From NCBI GenBank assembly GCA_965267505.1, contig OZ254081.1:62001-126000 (forward strand): a stretch of DNA of 64,000 nt, in the 5' to 3' direction. Source of the stretch: JANQHS01 sp965267505 (GTDB lineage: Bacteria; Bacteroidota; Bacteroidia; Cytophagales; CCMP332). Positions within the stretch are counted from its first letter, which is position 1; every line of letters begins with the position of its first letter. Below, in pieces: positions 8,650 through 17,280 of the stretch. Below the pieces are notes generated by a model. That model was given only the letters and a program-made list of their open reading frames with translations. It did no database searches and was not told the origin of the DNA. The translations under genes were made by a program, and so were the position numbers.

Positions 8650-9792
8650 TCACATTCTTCGTCCATCTATCTCATAAAATACCGGAAGGGATTTCCAGCG
8701 TTGATCTTCTTCAAAACGAAGACCTATAGAGGAAATAAAATCCAAGACCCTAAGATTGGTCGTGTAGTTACGGTAGAAATTTCCAGGCTCGAAATCCCAA
8801 TCTCCACTTTGGGAAAAGAGATAACGTCCCTTTAGCTGACTTTCAGGAATTCTCGGGCCATGAAACAATGCATGGAGCTCATTTACGTAAGTCTTTCCAC
8901 TTTCATCAACCAAGAAATCAACATTCATGCATCTGAAATTCCCTTTGTCGGTGATCTGTTTGGTTTGATTCAATAAGGAGTCCTCTTTTTCGCCCCATTC
9001 CATAAATCCGGATCCACTATGAAAGGGGTCGTCTCCTCTAACCTTTGCAATTGAAAAGAAACTATCTCCAACTCGGATCATCCTTTTTTCATAGCAATTA
9101 TGTAGGTATTCTTGAAAGAGGATAAAATCCCATTGTTTGTTCCTACTATCCATTCTATATGGGTGGATGCCTTTGCCAAAACACTTGCTGATCAATTTTT
9201 CAGCTCTGCTTTTTGATTTTACAATCTCTACCCCCCTAGACACACTTCCTTTAGTCGTTTTAAAAACAAGCGGAAAATCAAAGTTTGAGACAAAATCCAT
9301 CGCCTGTTCCTTTTCGGAAAAGCACCAGGTTTTGGGTGGCTCAAAATTGTTAGCCAACAACCAATCTCTGACCCTTCTTTTATTATCTAGTAATCCAATA
9401 GATGTGGAGTCGGGGTATACGGGAAATTTCATATCTCTTTCGAGAAGTAAAATTCTTTCATCTAAAATCTCCTTTAAAACCTGGCTGTTGATATGAGGCC
9501 ATATCATTAAACCTTTAATTCCGGATTTTGATATTACATCAATCCAATCATCCCTTAATAGATCGACAACTTTGTATGAGATTCCCAGATCAATACAAGC
9601 GGCAATAAAATATCTATGGTAATGCGCAGGGTCATACGCAATTCCTAAAATGAAATCGCTTTTTCCCTTTCCTTCCCATTCTTTATCTGTTCCCACAAAA
9701 GGATTTGCCATCTTCCAAGCATTTCGAAAATGATAGTTATTAAATATCTCAGATCTTATTTTCTCCTTTATTGTTGATTTAAAACTCTTCAT
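8650..9792 (-). CDS. ATP-grasp domain protein
   Basis: A 380-aa protein in which residues 174-190 (PLVFKTTKGSVSRGVEI) form an ATP-grasp nucleotide loop and a later segment around 295-315 (MNVDFLVDESGKTYVNELHALFHG) matches the metal-binding Asp/Glu/Asn region. The N-terminal about 150 residues look like a pre-ATP-grasp domain (IAYDPAHYHRYF). It differs clearly from its neighbour at 7,564, so it is not a simple duplicate. It starts with ATG at 9792, six bases after the GT4 gene. Presumed cytoplasmic carboxylate-amine ligase acting on a sugar or amino-acid precursor; the substrate cannot be read from sequence. Confidence 0.72.
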   Translation of the reverse strand: MKSFKSTIKEKIRSEIFNNYHFRNAWKMANPFVGTDKEWEGKGKSDFILGIAYDPAHYHRYFIAACIDLGISYKVVDLLRDDWIDVISKSGIKGLMIWPHINSQVLKEILDERILLLERDMKFPVYPDSTSIGLLDNKRRVRDWLLANNFEPPKTWCFSEKEQAMDFVSNFDFPLVFKTTKGSVSRGVEIVKSKSRAEKLISKCFGKGIHPYRMDSRNKQWDFILFQEYLHNCYEKRMIRVGDSFFSIAKVRGDDPFHSGSGFMEWGEKEDSLLNQTKQITDKGNFRCMNVDFLVDESGKTYVNELHALFHGPRIPESQLKGRYLFSQSGDWDFEPGNFYRNYTTNLRVLDFISSIGLRFEEDQRWKSLPVFYEIDGRRM

Positions 9793-9798
9793 ACTTTC

Positions 9799-10902
9799 TT
9801 ATGATTTTGAATAGAAATCAACCAATTCAGGTATTAGGAGATCAAAATTAAATCTGTTTTCCACAGCCCTTCTTGCATTTTGGGTTTTTGCATTCAACTC
9901 CAATTCATCCTCTAACAAGTGGATTAATTTTTCGGCGATATCCTCAGGGTCATTGGAATCAACTGTTTCTCCCGAATTGCTTAAATCCAACACATTCTTA
10001 ACTTCTGGAAAATTCTCACCTATTACAGCTAAGCCACAATACATGTACTCATAAAGTCGGTTGGGAAGAGTATACCGATTATTCAAATTATCCTCATAAA
10101 AAACGCAACCGATATGAGCCTTCGAAACTCTTTCAAAATTTTCAAGCCAAGGCAGCATCCCTTCAATCATCAAATGATCCTCTACATTCAATTCTTTTGC
10201 CTCATTTCGGATTTCATCCTCATAATTCCTAGGAGAAAAGCGACCCACAAATTTCATCTGAACGTTGGGGATTCTTTCTTTAATTTTTGGCAAAGCTCGT
10301 ACAGCATTTAGGCAATTTCTAGCCTCAGAATTTGTACCTGAAGTAATAATTGTTGGGTTCGATTCCTTTTCCCCAAGTGGAGGAAGACCCTCCAATGCTT
10401 TCAAATAAGGAACGTTATCCATTACAAGAATGGGGCGATTGGAGGATGAAAGCTTGACTTTCATGGAGGCCGTCACGACGGTAATTCCATTAAAAAACCT
10501 ACAGAGGAAATTCTCGAAGTTCCTGTAAAGTCTGACCCAAAACCTCCCTGGCCATAAGCTTTGGACACGGGCCTCATAGTTTTCATGAATATCAACGAAT
10601 ACCTTTTTCCCCGACACGGAAAAAAGTATCATCAATGGCATCAGGTTCGGATTAAAGAAATGATAAGCATCAGCTTTTAATTTTCTTGCCTTCAAAAATG
10701 CTTCCCATGGGCCAATTATATGTTTGAATAACCTCGTTCTTTTTGGAATTGCGTGGATCTTAACTCCGCTGGATACAAAATCTCTTTCAGCTGGGACTAC
10801 ATAAACTACTTCATGACCATTATCAGAAAGGCCCACGGCCGTCCTTTCGAAGATTCTGTCATCGTTCCATTCATGCATGCTGGTTATCAAACAGATCTTC
10901 AT
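9799..10902 (-). CDS. Glycosyltransferase family 4 (GT-B)
   Basis: A 367-aa GT-B transferase. The N-terminus (MKICLITSMHEWNDDRIFERTAVGLS) is typical of GT4 enzymes that open with a strand and then a disordered acceptor loop. The C-terminal domain contains PNRLYEYMYCGLAVIGENFPEV, where the YEYM/E...E segment occupies the donor-binding position. Middle region KADAYHFFNPNLMPL is the usual Rossmann strand. It is placed between a sulfotransferase and an ATP-grasp gene, one base after the sulfotransferase ends, so it belongs to the same operon. It would add one sugar of the repeat unit; specificity unknown. Confidence 0.86.
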   Translation of the reverse strand: MKICLITSMHEWNDDRIFERTAVGLSDNGHEVVYVVPAERDFVSSGVKIHAIPKRTRLFKHIIGPWEAFLKARKLKADAYHFFNPNLMPLMILFSVSGKKVFVDIHENYEARVQSLWPGRFWVRLYRNFENFLCRFFNGITVVTASMKVKLSSSNRPILVMDNVPYLKALEGLPPLGEKESNPTIITSGTNSEARNCLNAVRALPKIKERIPNVQMKFVGRFSPRNYEDEIRNEAKELNVEDHLMIEGMLPWLENFERVSKAHIGCVFYEDNLNNRYTLPNRLYEYMYCGLAVIGENFPEVKNVLDLSNSGETVDSNDPEDIAEKLIHLLEDELELNAKTQNARRAVENRFNFDLLIPELVDFYSKS

Positions 10903-10903
10903 T

Positions 10904-11755
10904 TTATAGACTTGCCAATGCTTTTATCTCAGATGAACTCAATTCAGTTCTCCACCTTTCATCAGGCTTTAGGGCCAAATTTTTACTATGAGTAGCTTTA
11001 GAATTTCCAACAACATGATCTATTCCTGATCTACTTTCTGGATTTGATTTTAAATCGCAAAATTCCATAACCTTTTTCAAGCCATCGGAAGGATTAGAAA
11101 CAAACTCTTCATAGCTCAGTCTAAGTACCTTGCCCTTATACCTAGTGATAAGCCGGTCAGACATTAGCCTATTCCTTCTAAAAGAAGTAATAAAATTTCC
11201 AAGTGAACCAAGTCCGGATCTCTTTCGGGAAGCATACAGCCCTTTGGGGTCCCGGGTCATATAAATTAACCTTTCGGGTTGGTAGCCTGCTAGAAAGTAT
11301 AGATTAAGTAAGTAATACTGCTTAGAGGCATCTAGAAAAATCTTGCAATCATATTGCATTAATGATTTTTCGATCAACGTGCCAATGATACGAGCATAGT
11401 TTTTTGCATCAGAGTAGTCAAAGATTAGTTTTTGAAATCTCTCGATTAATCCTGAAAAGGGGTAGTACTTAAGCTTGGTCTTTACCTTTTGAAAATTCAA
11501 TACTCTCCTAGAAAAATCTATCATGAATTTCCAATCCTTTTGATTCAGGGAGTTTTCCAAAAATTGATAGTAACCACAGCTGTCAATTCTTTGTCCGCAA
11601 GAACATTCAAGTTTTGGCTTTTGAGAGACCACACCTGGAAAGAATTCACCAACAGCCAGTACTCCTTCTTGACTCGAAAGAATCCTGGAAAGAATAGTTG
11701 AGCCCGAGCGGCCCATTCCCAGAATAAAAACATGTCCTTCCCTCAAGGTTGTCAT
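10904..11755 (-). CDS. Sulfotransferase family protein
   Basis: A 283-aa cytoplasmic sulfotransferase. The 5'-phosphosulfate loop is LGMGRSGSTIL (12-22) and the 3'-phosphate-binding region is MTRDPKGLYASRKRSG (about 176-191), both diagnostic for PAPS-dependent enzymes. A third conserved element, YEEFVSNPSDGLKKVMEF, follows near the C-terminus. It transfers sulfate from PAPS to a hydroxyl or amino group, here presumably on the lipid-linked repeat. An ATGA overlap with the FemAB-like gene couples translation. A second, unrelated sulfotransferase is at 29,101. PAPS-synthesis genes (cysD, cysN, cysC) are not in the window. Another possibility is a role on a small precursor. Confidence 0.87.
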   Translation of the reverse strand: MTTLREGHVFILGMGRSGSTILSRILSSQEGVLAVGEFFPGVVSQKPKLECSCGQRIDSCGYYQFLENSLNQKDWKFMIDFSRRVLNFQKVKTKLKYYPFSGLIERFQKLIFDYSDAKNYARIIGTLIEKSLMQYDCKIFLDASKQYYLLNLYFLAGYQPERLIYMTRDPKGLYASRKRSGLGSLGNFITSFRRNRLMSDRLITRYKGKVLRLSYEEFVSNPSDGLKKVMEFCDLKSNPESRSGIDHVVGNSKATHSKNLALKPDERWRTELSSSEIKALASL

Positions 11756-12720
11756 TTATTCTCACTTCGGAAGAACCTGTATGCTCTTGCTAACCTAAGT
11801 TTGATTGATTTTGATTTACTGAACCTCAATATAGGTTGGTATTGCCCTCCCATCAAGCGGTAAAATCTTTCAATTCCCTGAATACTGCTTCCTTCGAAAT
11901 CGAAACTTCTACTAGAATTTAAGGCAAAATCTATGGCTTTATATACCAACAATAGATTGATGGTTTTTAAAATGGGGTCTTTTACTCTTAGAGAAATATT
12001 GATGAGGTTGTAGAGACAAGAATCATCATAAGGAAAGAAACCATAGGCCACGGGTCCATGGCTTTTTGAATGAACAAAATATTCCAATTTTTCCTGGGTA
12101 TGATTTCGTATACTCTCAAATTCCGAGATCTTACCATCATAGCCTCCTCTGCTCTCAGTAAGCTTAAAAAGCTCCTCTATCTCATCCTTATTCCCGGACT
12201 CACTTATTTTCAATTCACCTTCCTCAAGTTGCTTTTCAAGCTTCTTGATCTCTCGTAATCTGTTCTTATTAAGGTCTTTTAAATAATTTTCAAAATCCCC
12301 TTCGACCAAATGAGTAGCCTTTAGTTGAAGATTATAACCCGCCCATTGATATGGAAGGAAATTTCCATTTTGAGGCTTGATTCGAATATCAACATGTGGT
12401 TCAGTGCTTATTCTTAATAGTATGGCTGAAAGAACTTCAATTTGCTCCGAGTTACTAAGATCCTGCGTAATCAAAGGGTGGTAATATGGCGTGTAGGCCG
12501 GAATGAAATAACCCGAAACACCAAATCTCTTCGAGACGTTTCCTGCAAAACCGCCAATAATCCTTTCTTCCTTTTTTACTACCCAAATGTTGGTAGTTCC
12601 TGGTCTTTTAATCAACCAACCGGACTTATGAAACAAAGTTCCTAGCTCGCATTCATCTACGAAGTAATCCCAATCAGAATAGCTTTCAGCTCTGAGCAAT
12701 TCAGCTTCTACTTTCTTCAT
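11752..12720 (-). CDS. FemAB/GNAT-like aminoacyl- or acyltransferase
   Basis: I place the start at ATG 12720 (322 aa), one base after the TAA of wzy, rather than at the upstream TTG. The protein resembles the FemAB-type double-GNAT fold: SDWDYFVDECELGTLFHKSGWL at the N-terminus, the NKNRLREIKKLEK basic helix in the middle, and a C-terminal SFDFEGSSIQGIERFYRLMGG block that matches the FDFxG...GxxxFKxxFG signature. Family members use aminoacyl-tRNA or acyl-CoA to acylate amino groups. In this locus it would N-acylate an amino sugar, in line with the nearby ATP-grasp and asparagine-synthetase-like genes. The acyl donor cannot be deduced. Confidence 0.76.
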   Translation of the reverse strand: MKKVEAELLRAESYSDWDYFVDECELGTLFHKSGWLIKRPGTTNIWVVKKEERIIGGFAGNVSKRFGVSGYFIPAYTPYYHPLITQDLSNSEQIEVLSAILLRISTEPHVDIRIKPQNGNFLPYQWAGYNLQLKATHLVEGDFENYLKDLNKNRLREIKKLEKQLEEGELKISESGNKDEIEELFKLTESRGGYDGKISEFESIRNHTQEKLEYFVHSKSHGPVAYGFFPYDDSCLYNLINISLRVKDPILKTINLLLVYKAIDFALNSSRSFDFEGSSIQGIERFYRLMGGQYQPILRFSKSKSIKLRLARAYRFFRSENK

Positions 12721-12721
12721 T

Positions 12722-13930
12722 TTAGTTGGATACCTCCCGTCCAATAAACTGCTGGCCTTTAACAGCCATGACTATCAACAAACTCAAAATCACCATTTGT
12801 ATTTGTGAAAACCAATTTGGGTTTGAAAGTCCAAAGACCATTTCGCTGACAAAAATGATCATCCACAGATAATACCACTGATCCAGTTTCTTGAAAAAGT
12901 AAAGAAACCTTTGATTAAACATCCTAAAAAATAATTTCAGGTATAGGGAAAGATATACGAGACCTCCAATAGCTCCCAACTGAACTAAGATGTCGAGGAT
13001 ATCAGTATGTGAGATCTTTCCCCCTGAGTAAAATCTGAATTGATTTAATCCCGTTCCGAAAATTGGATTTTGCTTAAACGTATCCCAGGCGATCTGATAA
13101 AGCTGAAGTCTTCTTTCTTGTTCAAAAGCATTTTCTAATGATTCTACCCGAGAAAACCGATCGAATAAGTAAAAGTCTTTAAATAACTCTTCTAGAAATG
13201 TGAGAAGGAAATTTCCAACAATTAGAAGTAACAAAATGGCGATGATCGCTCGAATCCCATTGAAATACCTGAGGCTTGTATAGGCCCCAAGAATAAATAC
13301 CAAGTTTAGAAAAGTCCCTCTCGAAGCGGTAACAAGAATGATATAGCTCAAAAAGGCAATACTTAGCCAAATTGCTATCTTGAAGATATTTCGTTTTGAG
13401 AATTCAATAGATATCAATCCGGCCATTATTCCTACTCTACAATAGTTTGCAGTGCCATTTGCATTTCCAGCCAAACCCGACAGCCGAAAGAACTCATCAT
13501 TCATCATTAGAGTCTCTACAATAAAAAAGCTAAAAGCACCAATAACCACAGATATTGCCCAGATGCTAAGCCAAACGAAACGTAAGTCTTTCATCGATGA
13601 AATTGAATAATAGACCATCATCATCAAAATGAAATTGGAAACCAATACTTGGGCATATCGAAAGAATCCTACCGTATCTCCATTAAATGGAAATCCTATA
13701 AATGCTATAAGGATCAAAAAAGCATACCTCCAATATTCAGTGGGTAAGCGAGGGACGGAAACCAGAAAAGGGAAAAGAATATAAAGAGCTACTATGGGAC
13801 CTGCTACCCATAATATACCCTTTGTAATGATCAGCAATCCCAAATAGTTACCCCAAAGGGCAAAAAATAAAAGTCCGAAGAGGTATAGACCTAAAACCTT
13901 AGTCCTGAGACCAATGCTATTCGTTTCCAT
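12722..13930 (-). CDS. O-antigen/capsule polymerase (Wzy-like)
   Basis: A 402-aa integral membrane protein with roughly ten to eleven hydrophobic segments and a larger polar loop near residues 270-320 (FSRVESLENAFEQERRLQLYQIAWDTFKQNPIFGTGLNQF), the hallmark of Wzy/WaaL polymerases and ligases. The phrase NPIFGTGLNQFR is the typical substrate-loop motif of the Wzy_C family. It would join repeat units on the periplasmic side after flipping by the Wzx at 29,715. ATG start at 13930 overlaps the preceding gene by 14 bases. It is the only polymerase candidate in the window. A ligase role is less likely because of the capsule-like Wza/Wzc context. Confidence 0.85.
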   Translation of the reverse strand: METNSIGLRTKVLGLYLFGLLFFALWGNYLGLLIITKGILWVAGPIVALYILFPFLVSVPRLPTEYWRYAFLILIAFIGFPFNGDTVGFFRYAQVLVSNFILMMMVYYSISSMKDLRFVWLSIWAISVVIGAFSFFIVETLMMNDEFFRLSGLAGNANGTANYCRVGIMAGLISIEFSKRNIFKIAIWLSIAFLSYIILVTASRGTFLNLVFILGAYTSLRYFNGIRAIIAILLLLIVGNFLLTFLEELFKDFYLFDRFSRVESLENAFEQERRLQLYQIAWDTFKQNPIFGTGLNQFRFYSGGKISHTDILDILVQLGAIGGLVYLSLYLKLFFRMFNQRFLYFFKKLDQWYYLWMIIFVSEMVFGLSNPNWFSQIQMVILSLLIVMAVKGQQFIGREVSN

Positions 13931-14984
13931 TCAGACCTATCATTTTTACTTTTTCCGAATCTGCGAGCTTTTTATAAGTCCCAAGGAATTGGCTCTTTGG
14001 CTCATGTTTTGTCCCCTTTAATTTTTTTTCAGGAATTCTAAATGATACTAGATCAATCTCCTCAGGAACGATGTCAATGAAATTAAGTAGGGCACTTGAA
14101 AAGAAGCTTGATATGGAAGAAGGTGCTTTTGGGGAAGCAGATATTTCCAGTTCAATGGGAAGAGTTCCTTCCACCACTTTAAACTCTCCTGTTAGACTTT
14201 GAATCCTCTTACGGTCCTCCAGGCGATGGAGAAAATAGCTCAACCTAATATTCTTTGCGTTGAAATGGTCAATAGCTTTTTGAACATAAGACGAATAATC
14301 TGAAGCTTCCACAATTCCCCTTTCCACAAGCGAGGATCCAATAAAAATTGCATGCCCTGGATCAACGTCCTTATTTCCAAAAAAAGCCTTTATCCAGGTT
14401 GCTTCGTTTAAGAATAATTTGTTGTCAGCTCCTGGATCAATAGTGTAGTTGCTAAAGAAACTAACCGGCTTTAAGGATTTCCAAAAAGGGAGGAATTTTC
14501 CAAAGCTCAGGTAATTCTTTAATAGATGTTTTGGACTCTTAAGGTGGTGGTCCTTGTAGTAAGAGTCTCTCCTGAAAGATCTTAAAATACTGATACTTGG
14601 AATCCCGTCATCAAGGCTGAAGACTTCTTTGAACGCTTTTCTTTTCCTTAAGCCTAAAGCAAGACTATATTGAAGCTCATCACCGATATTTCCCAGAACA
14701 AGTTCATCATATTTTGAGCTTCTCAATTCACTCTCAATCTTGCGAATCAGCTTTCTTTTATCTGAAATGCTTCCCAGGTTTTCCATGGACCTGCCATAAT
14801 CGAAGAACCTTCTGTTTCTAATTTTTATGTCAGAGAAAAGTCTTTTCTCTAATCTTTCGATTGTTTCCCTGAATTCACTTATAAAAATGATATCCAAAGA
14901 ACTATCGCTAATCAAACCTTGATGAATTGCCTCTCTTAAGTTTAAAAAATGAGTTGGATTGGATATCAGGGCAAGCGCGGACAA
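13917..14984 (-). CDS. Sialyltransferase-like glycosyltransferase (GT52/polysialyltransferase type)
   Basis: A 355-aa protein with no signal peptide. Its layout resembles GT52 and bacterial polysialyltransferase families: an N-terminal LISNPTHFLNLREAI segment, a central SLDDGIPSI acidic loop, then FIGSSLVERGI followed by YFLHRLEDRKRI (the HP-like His motif appears as LHR) and a C-terminal LPIELEI...SSISSFFSSALLN segment resembling the P-x-E and S-S-x-L signature that binds CMP-sugars. The locus encodes neuB, neuC and neuA, so a CMP-nonulosonate donor is available. Start is TTG at 14984, directly after TGA. The assignment rests on motif order rather than strong identity; it could instead be another GT-B enzyme. 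Confidence 0.55.
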   Translation of the reverse strand: MSALALISNPTHFLNLREAIHQGLISDSSLDIIFISEFRETIERLEKRLFSDIKIRNRRFFDYGRSMENLGSISDKRKLIRKIESELRSSKYDELVLGNIGDELQYSLALGLRKRKAFKEVFSLDDGIPSISILRSFRRDSYYKDHHLKSPKHLLKNYLSFGKFLPFWKSLKPVSFFSNYTIDPGADNKLFLNEATWIKAFFGNKDVDPGHAIFIGSSLVERGIVEASDYSSYVQKAIDHFNAKNIRLSYFLHRLEDRKRIQSLTGEFKVVEGTLPIELEISASPKAPSSISSFFSSALLNFIDIVPEEIDLVSFRIPEKKLKGTKHEPKSQFLGTYKKLADSEKVKMIGLNGNE

Positions 14985-15932
14985 TCAATAAAGGAGGTTG
15001 TGCGGTGATTCTCCATTCAGGATCCTCAAAGCGTTTTTTGCTGCATTGCTTCTTAGTTCAGAATAGGATTCTTGGGAGTAATATGAGCTATGAGGATTAA
15101 TGACCAATCTTCCTGGAAGATCATGTTGGTCATTTCTCCAGGCATCAATCAATTGCGAACCCGGGGGAGGCTCAACCGGTAAAACATCTGCGCCTAAATT
15201 CTGAATCCAATTATTATTAAGAGCTTGGAATAAGAGGTCAAGGTCTTCAAAAATTGGTCCCCTGGCAGTATTGATCAAGCTTGCACTGCTCTTCATTGAT
15301 TGAAGAAAGTTCTTATTCACCATTCCTTTTGTGTCCTCATTCAAAGGGGTATGAATGGAGACGAAATCAGAATATTCTAAAAGTTCTTCCAAGCTATCAT
15401 ACCTCTTCGCTCCTAGCATTTTTTCATGCCCCCTGGGTTTAAAGGGATCAAAAAAGGCCGTTTTAAATCCAAAGGCTTTGGCTTTCAGTAAAAGTGTCCC
15501 TCCGATTCTTCCAGCACCAATAACTCCAACGGTGCTTTCCCCTGTTCTCCTAATTTGAGGGTCTATATTCTCTTGCCATGAATCAAAATACTTCTTTGAA
15601 TTATGATTATACCTTCCAATTCCTCTTGAAAAATTTAAGATCATAGCAAAGGCTGAATCGGCTACTTCCTCGGTACCATAATCAGGATTGTTACAGGCAA
15701 TTATCCCTTTTGATTGTAAGAGTTCAAGATCCAGGTTGTCGTATCCTACTCCATATCTCTGAACTCCAATTAAATTCGGAACCTGATCTAAAAATCTTTC
15801 ATTTATTGGTTCATGCCAAACCAAAAGAACCTTGGTATCCTCCCCAAGGCTATTTCCTACTTTGCCACCAAGGATTTCAGTTTCCTCTGAGGATGGGGAA
15901 TCAAAATGATCGGTTATTGCAATTATTGACAT
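14985..15932 (-). CDS. D-isomer-specific 2-hydroxyacid dehydrogenase
   Basis: A 315-aa NAD(P)-dependent dehydrogenase of the D-lactate/phosphoglycerate/CtBP family. The Rossmann loop is GVIGAGRIGG (136-145). The catalytic triad is in place: Arg224 in NTARG, Glu254 in ADVLPVEP, and His281 in NPHSSYY. It interconverts a 2-keto acid and a D-2-hydroxy acid. It shares one base with the FAH-family gene (TAATG) and lies in a compact HAD/GAPDH-like/cytidylyltransferase/FAH module, which suggests that it acts on a 2-oxo or hydroxy acid destined for the polysaccharide, not on serine synthesis. The parallel with PdxB is discussed as a finding. Substrate not determinable. Confidence 0.88.
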   Translation of the reverse strand: MSIIAITDHFDSPSSEETEILGGKVGNSLGEDTKVLLVWHEPINERFLDQVPNLIGVQRYGVGYDNLDLELLQSKGIIACNNPDYGTEEVADSAFAMILNFSRGIGRYNHNSKKYFDSWQENIDPQIRRTGESTVGVIGAGRIGGTLLLKAKAFGFKTAFFDPFKPRGHEKMLGAKRYDSLEELLEYSDFVSIHTPLNEDTKGMVNKNFLQSMKSSASLINTARGPIFEDLDLLFQALNNNWIQNLGADVLPVEPPPGSQLIDAWRNDQHDLPGRLVINPHSSYYSQESYSELRSNAAKNALRILNGESPHNLLY

Positions 15933-16531
15933 TAGCTAATAGAGAATTTCAAGGTGCCAATACCCGAGATCTCATGCTCAACAAGATCACCAGGTTTTAA
16001 AATATTGTTTTCAACCCCTTTTGGGGTACCAGTAAGGATCAGGTCTCCCCTCTTTAAAGGAGTGAGCTTGGAAACAAAGCTAAAGGATTGTAAAGGACCC
16101 AATTTCATCTCTTGAATCCCACCATTTTGAGTTTCAATCCCGTTTATTCTCGTCTTTAGATTTAATTCTTCAAGACTTGCTTGATCCAACCTGGTTACAC
16201 TTGAAAGGGTTGGACAAAAGTTTTTGCGACTCTTCGAAAATGCTAAATGATGGTCCCGACCTTCAACATTAGAGCAGGTAACATCTCCACAAACCGTAAA
16301 ACCTTCGATATAGTCAATTGCATTTTCCACCTCCACATTTTCACAGTCTTTTGCAACCCTTATTCCCAACTCTACTTCCGACCACATTTTTTTGGTCCCA
16401 ATAGGGTATGGAACTTCAGATCCTTCATGACACACAGTCATTGGAGATTTTACAAAATACAATGGGGGTGAATTAGGATCTCCCACTCCTGCAAAATTCA
16501 AAGCCAGGGCATGAACATTATTGATATCCAT
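15932..16531 (-). CDS. Fumarylacetoacetate hydrolase (FAH) family protein
   Basis: A 199-aa single-domain FAH-fold protein, close to the usual length of fumarylpyruvate/acylpyruvate hydrolases (200-220 aa). Visible family features are VKSPMTVC (the K-P/S loop), the metal-binding acidic pair in SEVELGIRVAKDC, the GFTVCGDVTCSN segment, and LTGTPKGVENNILKPGD near the end, which is the highly conserved GTP-x-GV-x9-GD motif. Family members cleave or decarboxylate 2,4-dioxo acids, or dehydrate/tautomerise 2-keto-3-deoxy acids. Its start ATG overlaps the stop of the cytidylyltransferase by one base. A housekeeping catabolic role is unlikely given the strict embedding in the polysaccharide operon. 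Actual substrate unknown. Confidence 0.85.
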   Translation of the reverse strand: MDINNVHALALNFAGVGDPNSPPLYFVKSPMTVCHEGSEVPYPIGTKKMWSEVELGIRVAKDCENVEVENAIDYIEGFTVCGDVTCSNVEGRDHHLAFSKSRKNFCPTLSSVTRLDQASLEELNLKTRINGIETQNGGIQEMKLGPLQSFSFVSKLTPLKRGDLILTGTPKGVENNILKPGDLVEHEISGIGTLKFSIS

Positions 16532-17280
16532 TAGTTTGATACGTCTTTTCCTTCCTTGATAATATCATCAACCAAAGAGTGATAAGCAGCCTTTAGTTTT
16601 TCTCCTGAATTCTCAAATCGAGCTACAAATTCAGCAAACCAAAAATCTTCCTCATAATCAATATCAATATTTGATCTCCCCTCAGTAATGAAGAAACCAA
16701 GCTTCCCGGTATATAAACCGAAATTGTTTCGCTCGTAATTCTCCCTGTACTTTTTACAATCAATAAGAGTTATTGCAAAATTTAAAGCTAAAACCGGCTC
16801 AAGATCCTGTGATCTTGGGTGCTGACCATTGGTCGAAAAGTTTATTGGTGCCCCTTTATAAAAACAGTGGGTTTGAATCTTCTCACAGCATAATTGGGTA
16901 TCTGCATCGGAATCCCGATACTGTTCCCAAGCCTTGTCCAATTCCTTTGCGGAAATAAAAGGTGATGTGGGATTTACCACGGCAAGGTAATCTGGACCCT
17001 CATTGATAATAAAATCATAGATATAATCATCGATCATAGATTGGCTGGTGGCAAGCTCCGGAGATCTTGGGTAAAATTTTACTCCTGCTTCCTTTGCAAA
17101 GGCTCCATACAACTCACTATCGGAGTTGATATAAACATCCCTCAAATACTCTGATCCTTTTAAGGTTTCAATAATGTAAGAGATCAATGGTTTACCATTC
17201 AATAATCTAAAACTCTTAAGCTTTACTCTTTGACTACCCAACCTTACGGGAACGACAACCTTTAACTTTCCCTCTTTCAT
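16531..17280 (-). CDS. Acylneuraminate/KDO-type cytidylyltransferase
   Basis: A 249-aa nucleotidyltransferase of the NeuA/KdsB superfamily: VPVRLGSQR (10-18), LLNGKPLI (27-34), the VYINSDSE strand, and the AVVNPTSPF segment near residue 120. It activates an acidic sugar or similar compound as its CMP ester. The sequence is clearly different from the second cytidylyltransferase in this operon (31,151-31,852), so the cell makes two different CMP-activated compounds here, or this one serves the neighbouring GAPDH-like/2-hydroxyacid module. It overlaps the GAPDH-like gene by four bases. No ulosonic-acid synthase is adjacent; the only one is neuB at 33,001. Confidence 0.84.
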   Translation of the reverse strand: MKEGKLKVVVPVRLGSQRVKLKSFRLLNGKPLISYIIETLKGSEYLRDVYINSDSELYGAFAKEAGVKFYPRSPELATSQSMIDDYIYDFIINEGPDYLAVVNPTSPFISAKELDKAWEQYRDSDADTQLCCEKIQTHCFYKGAPINFSTNGQHPRSQDLEPVLALNFAITLIDCKKYRENYERNNFGLYTGKLGFFITEGRSNIDIDYEEDFWFAEFVARFENSGEKLKAAYHSLVDDIIKEGKDVSN

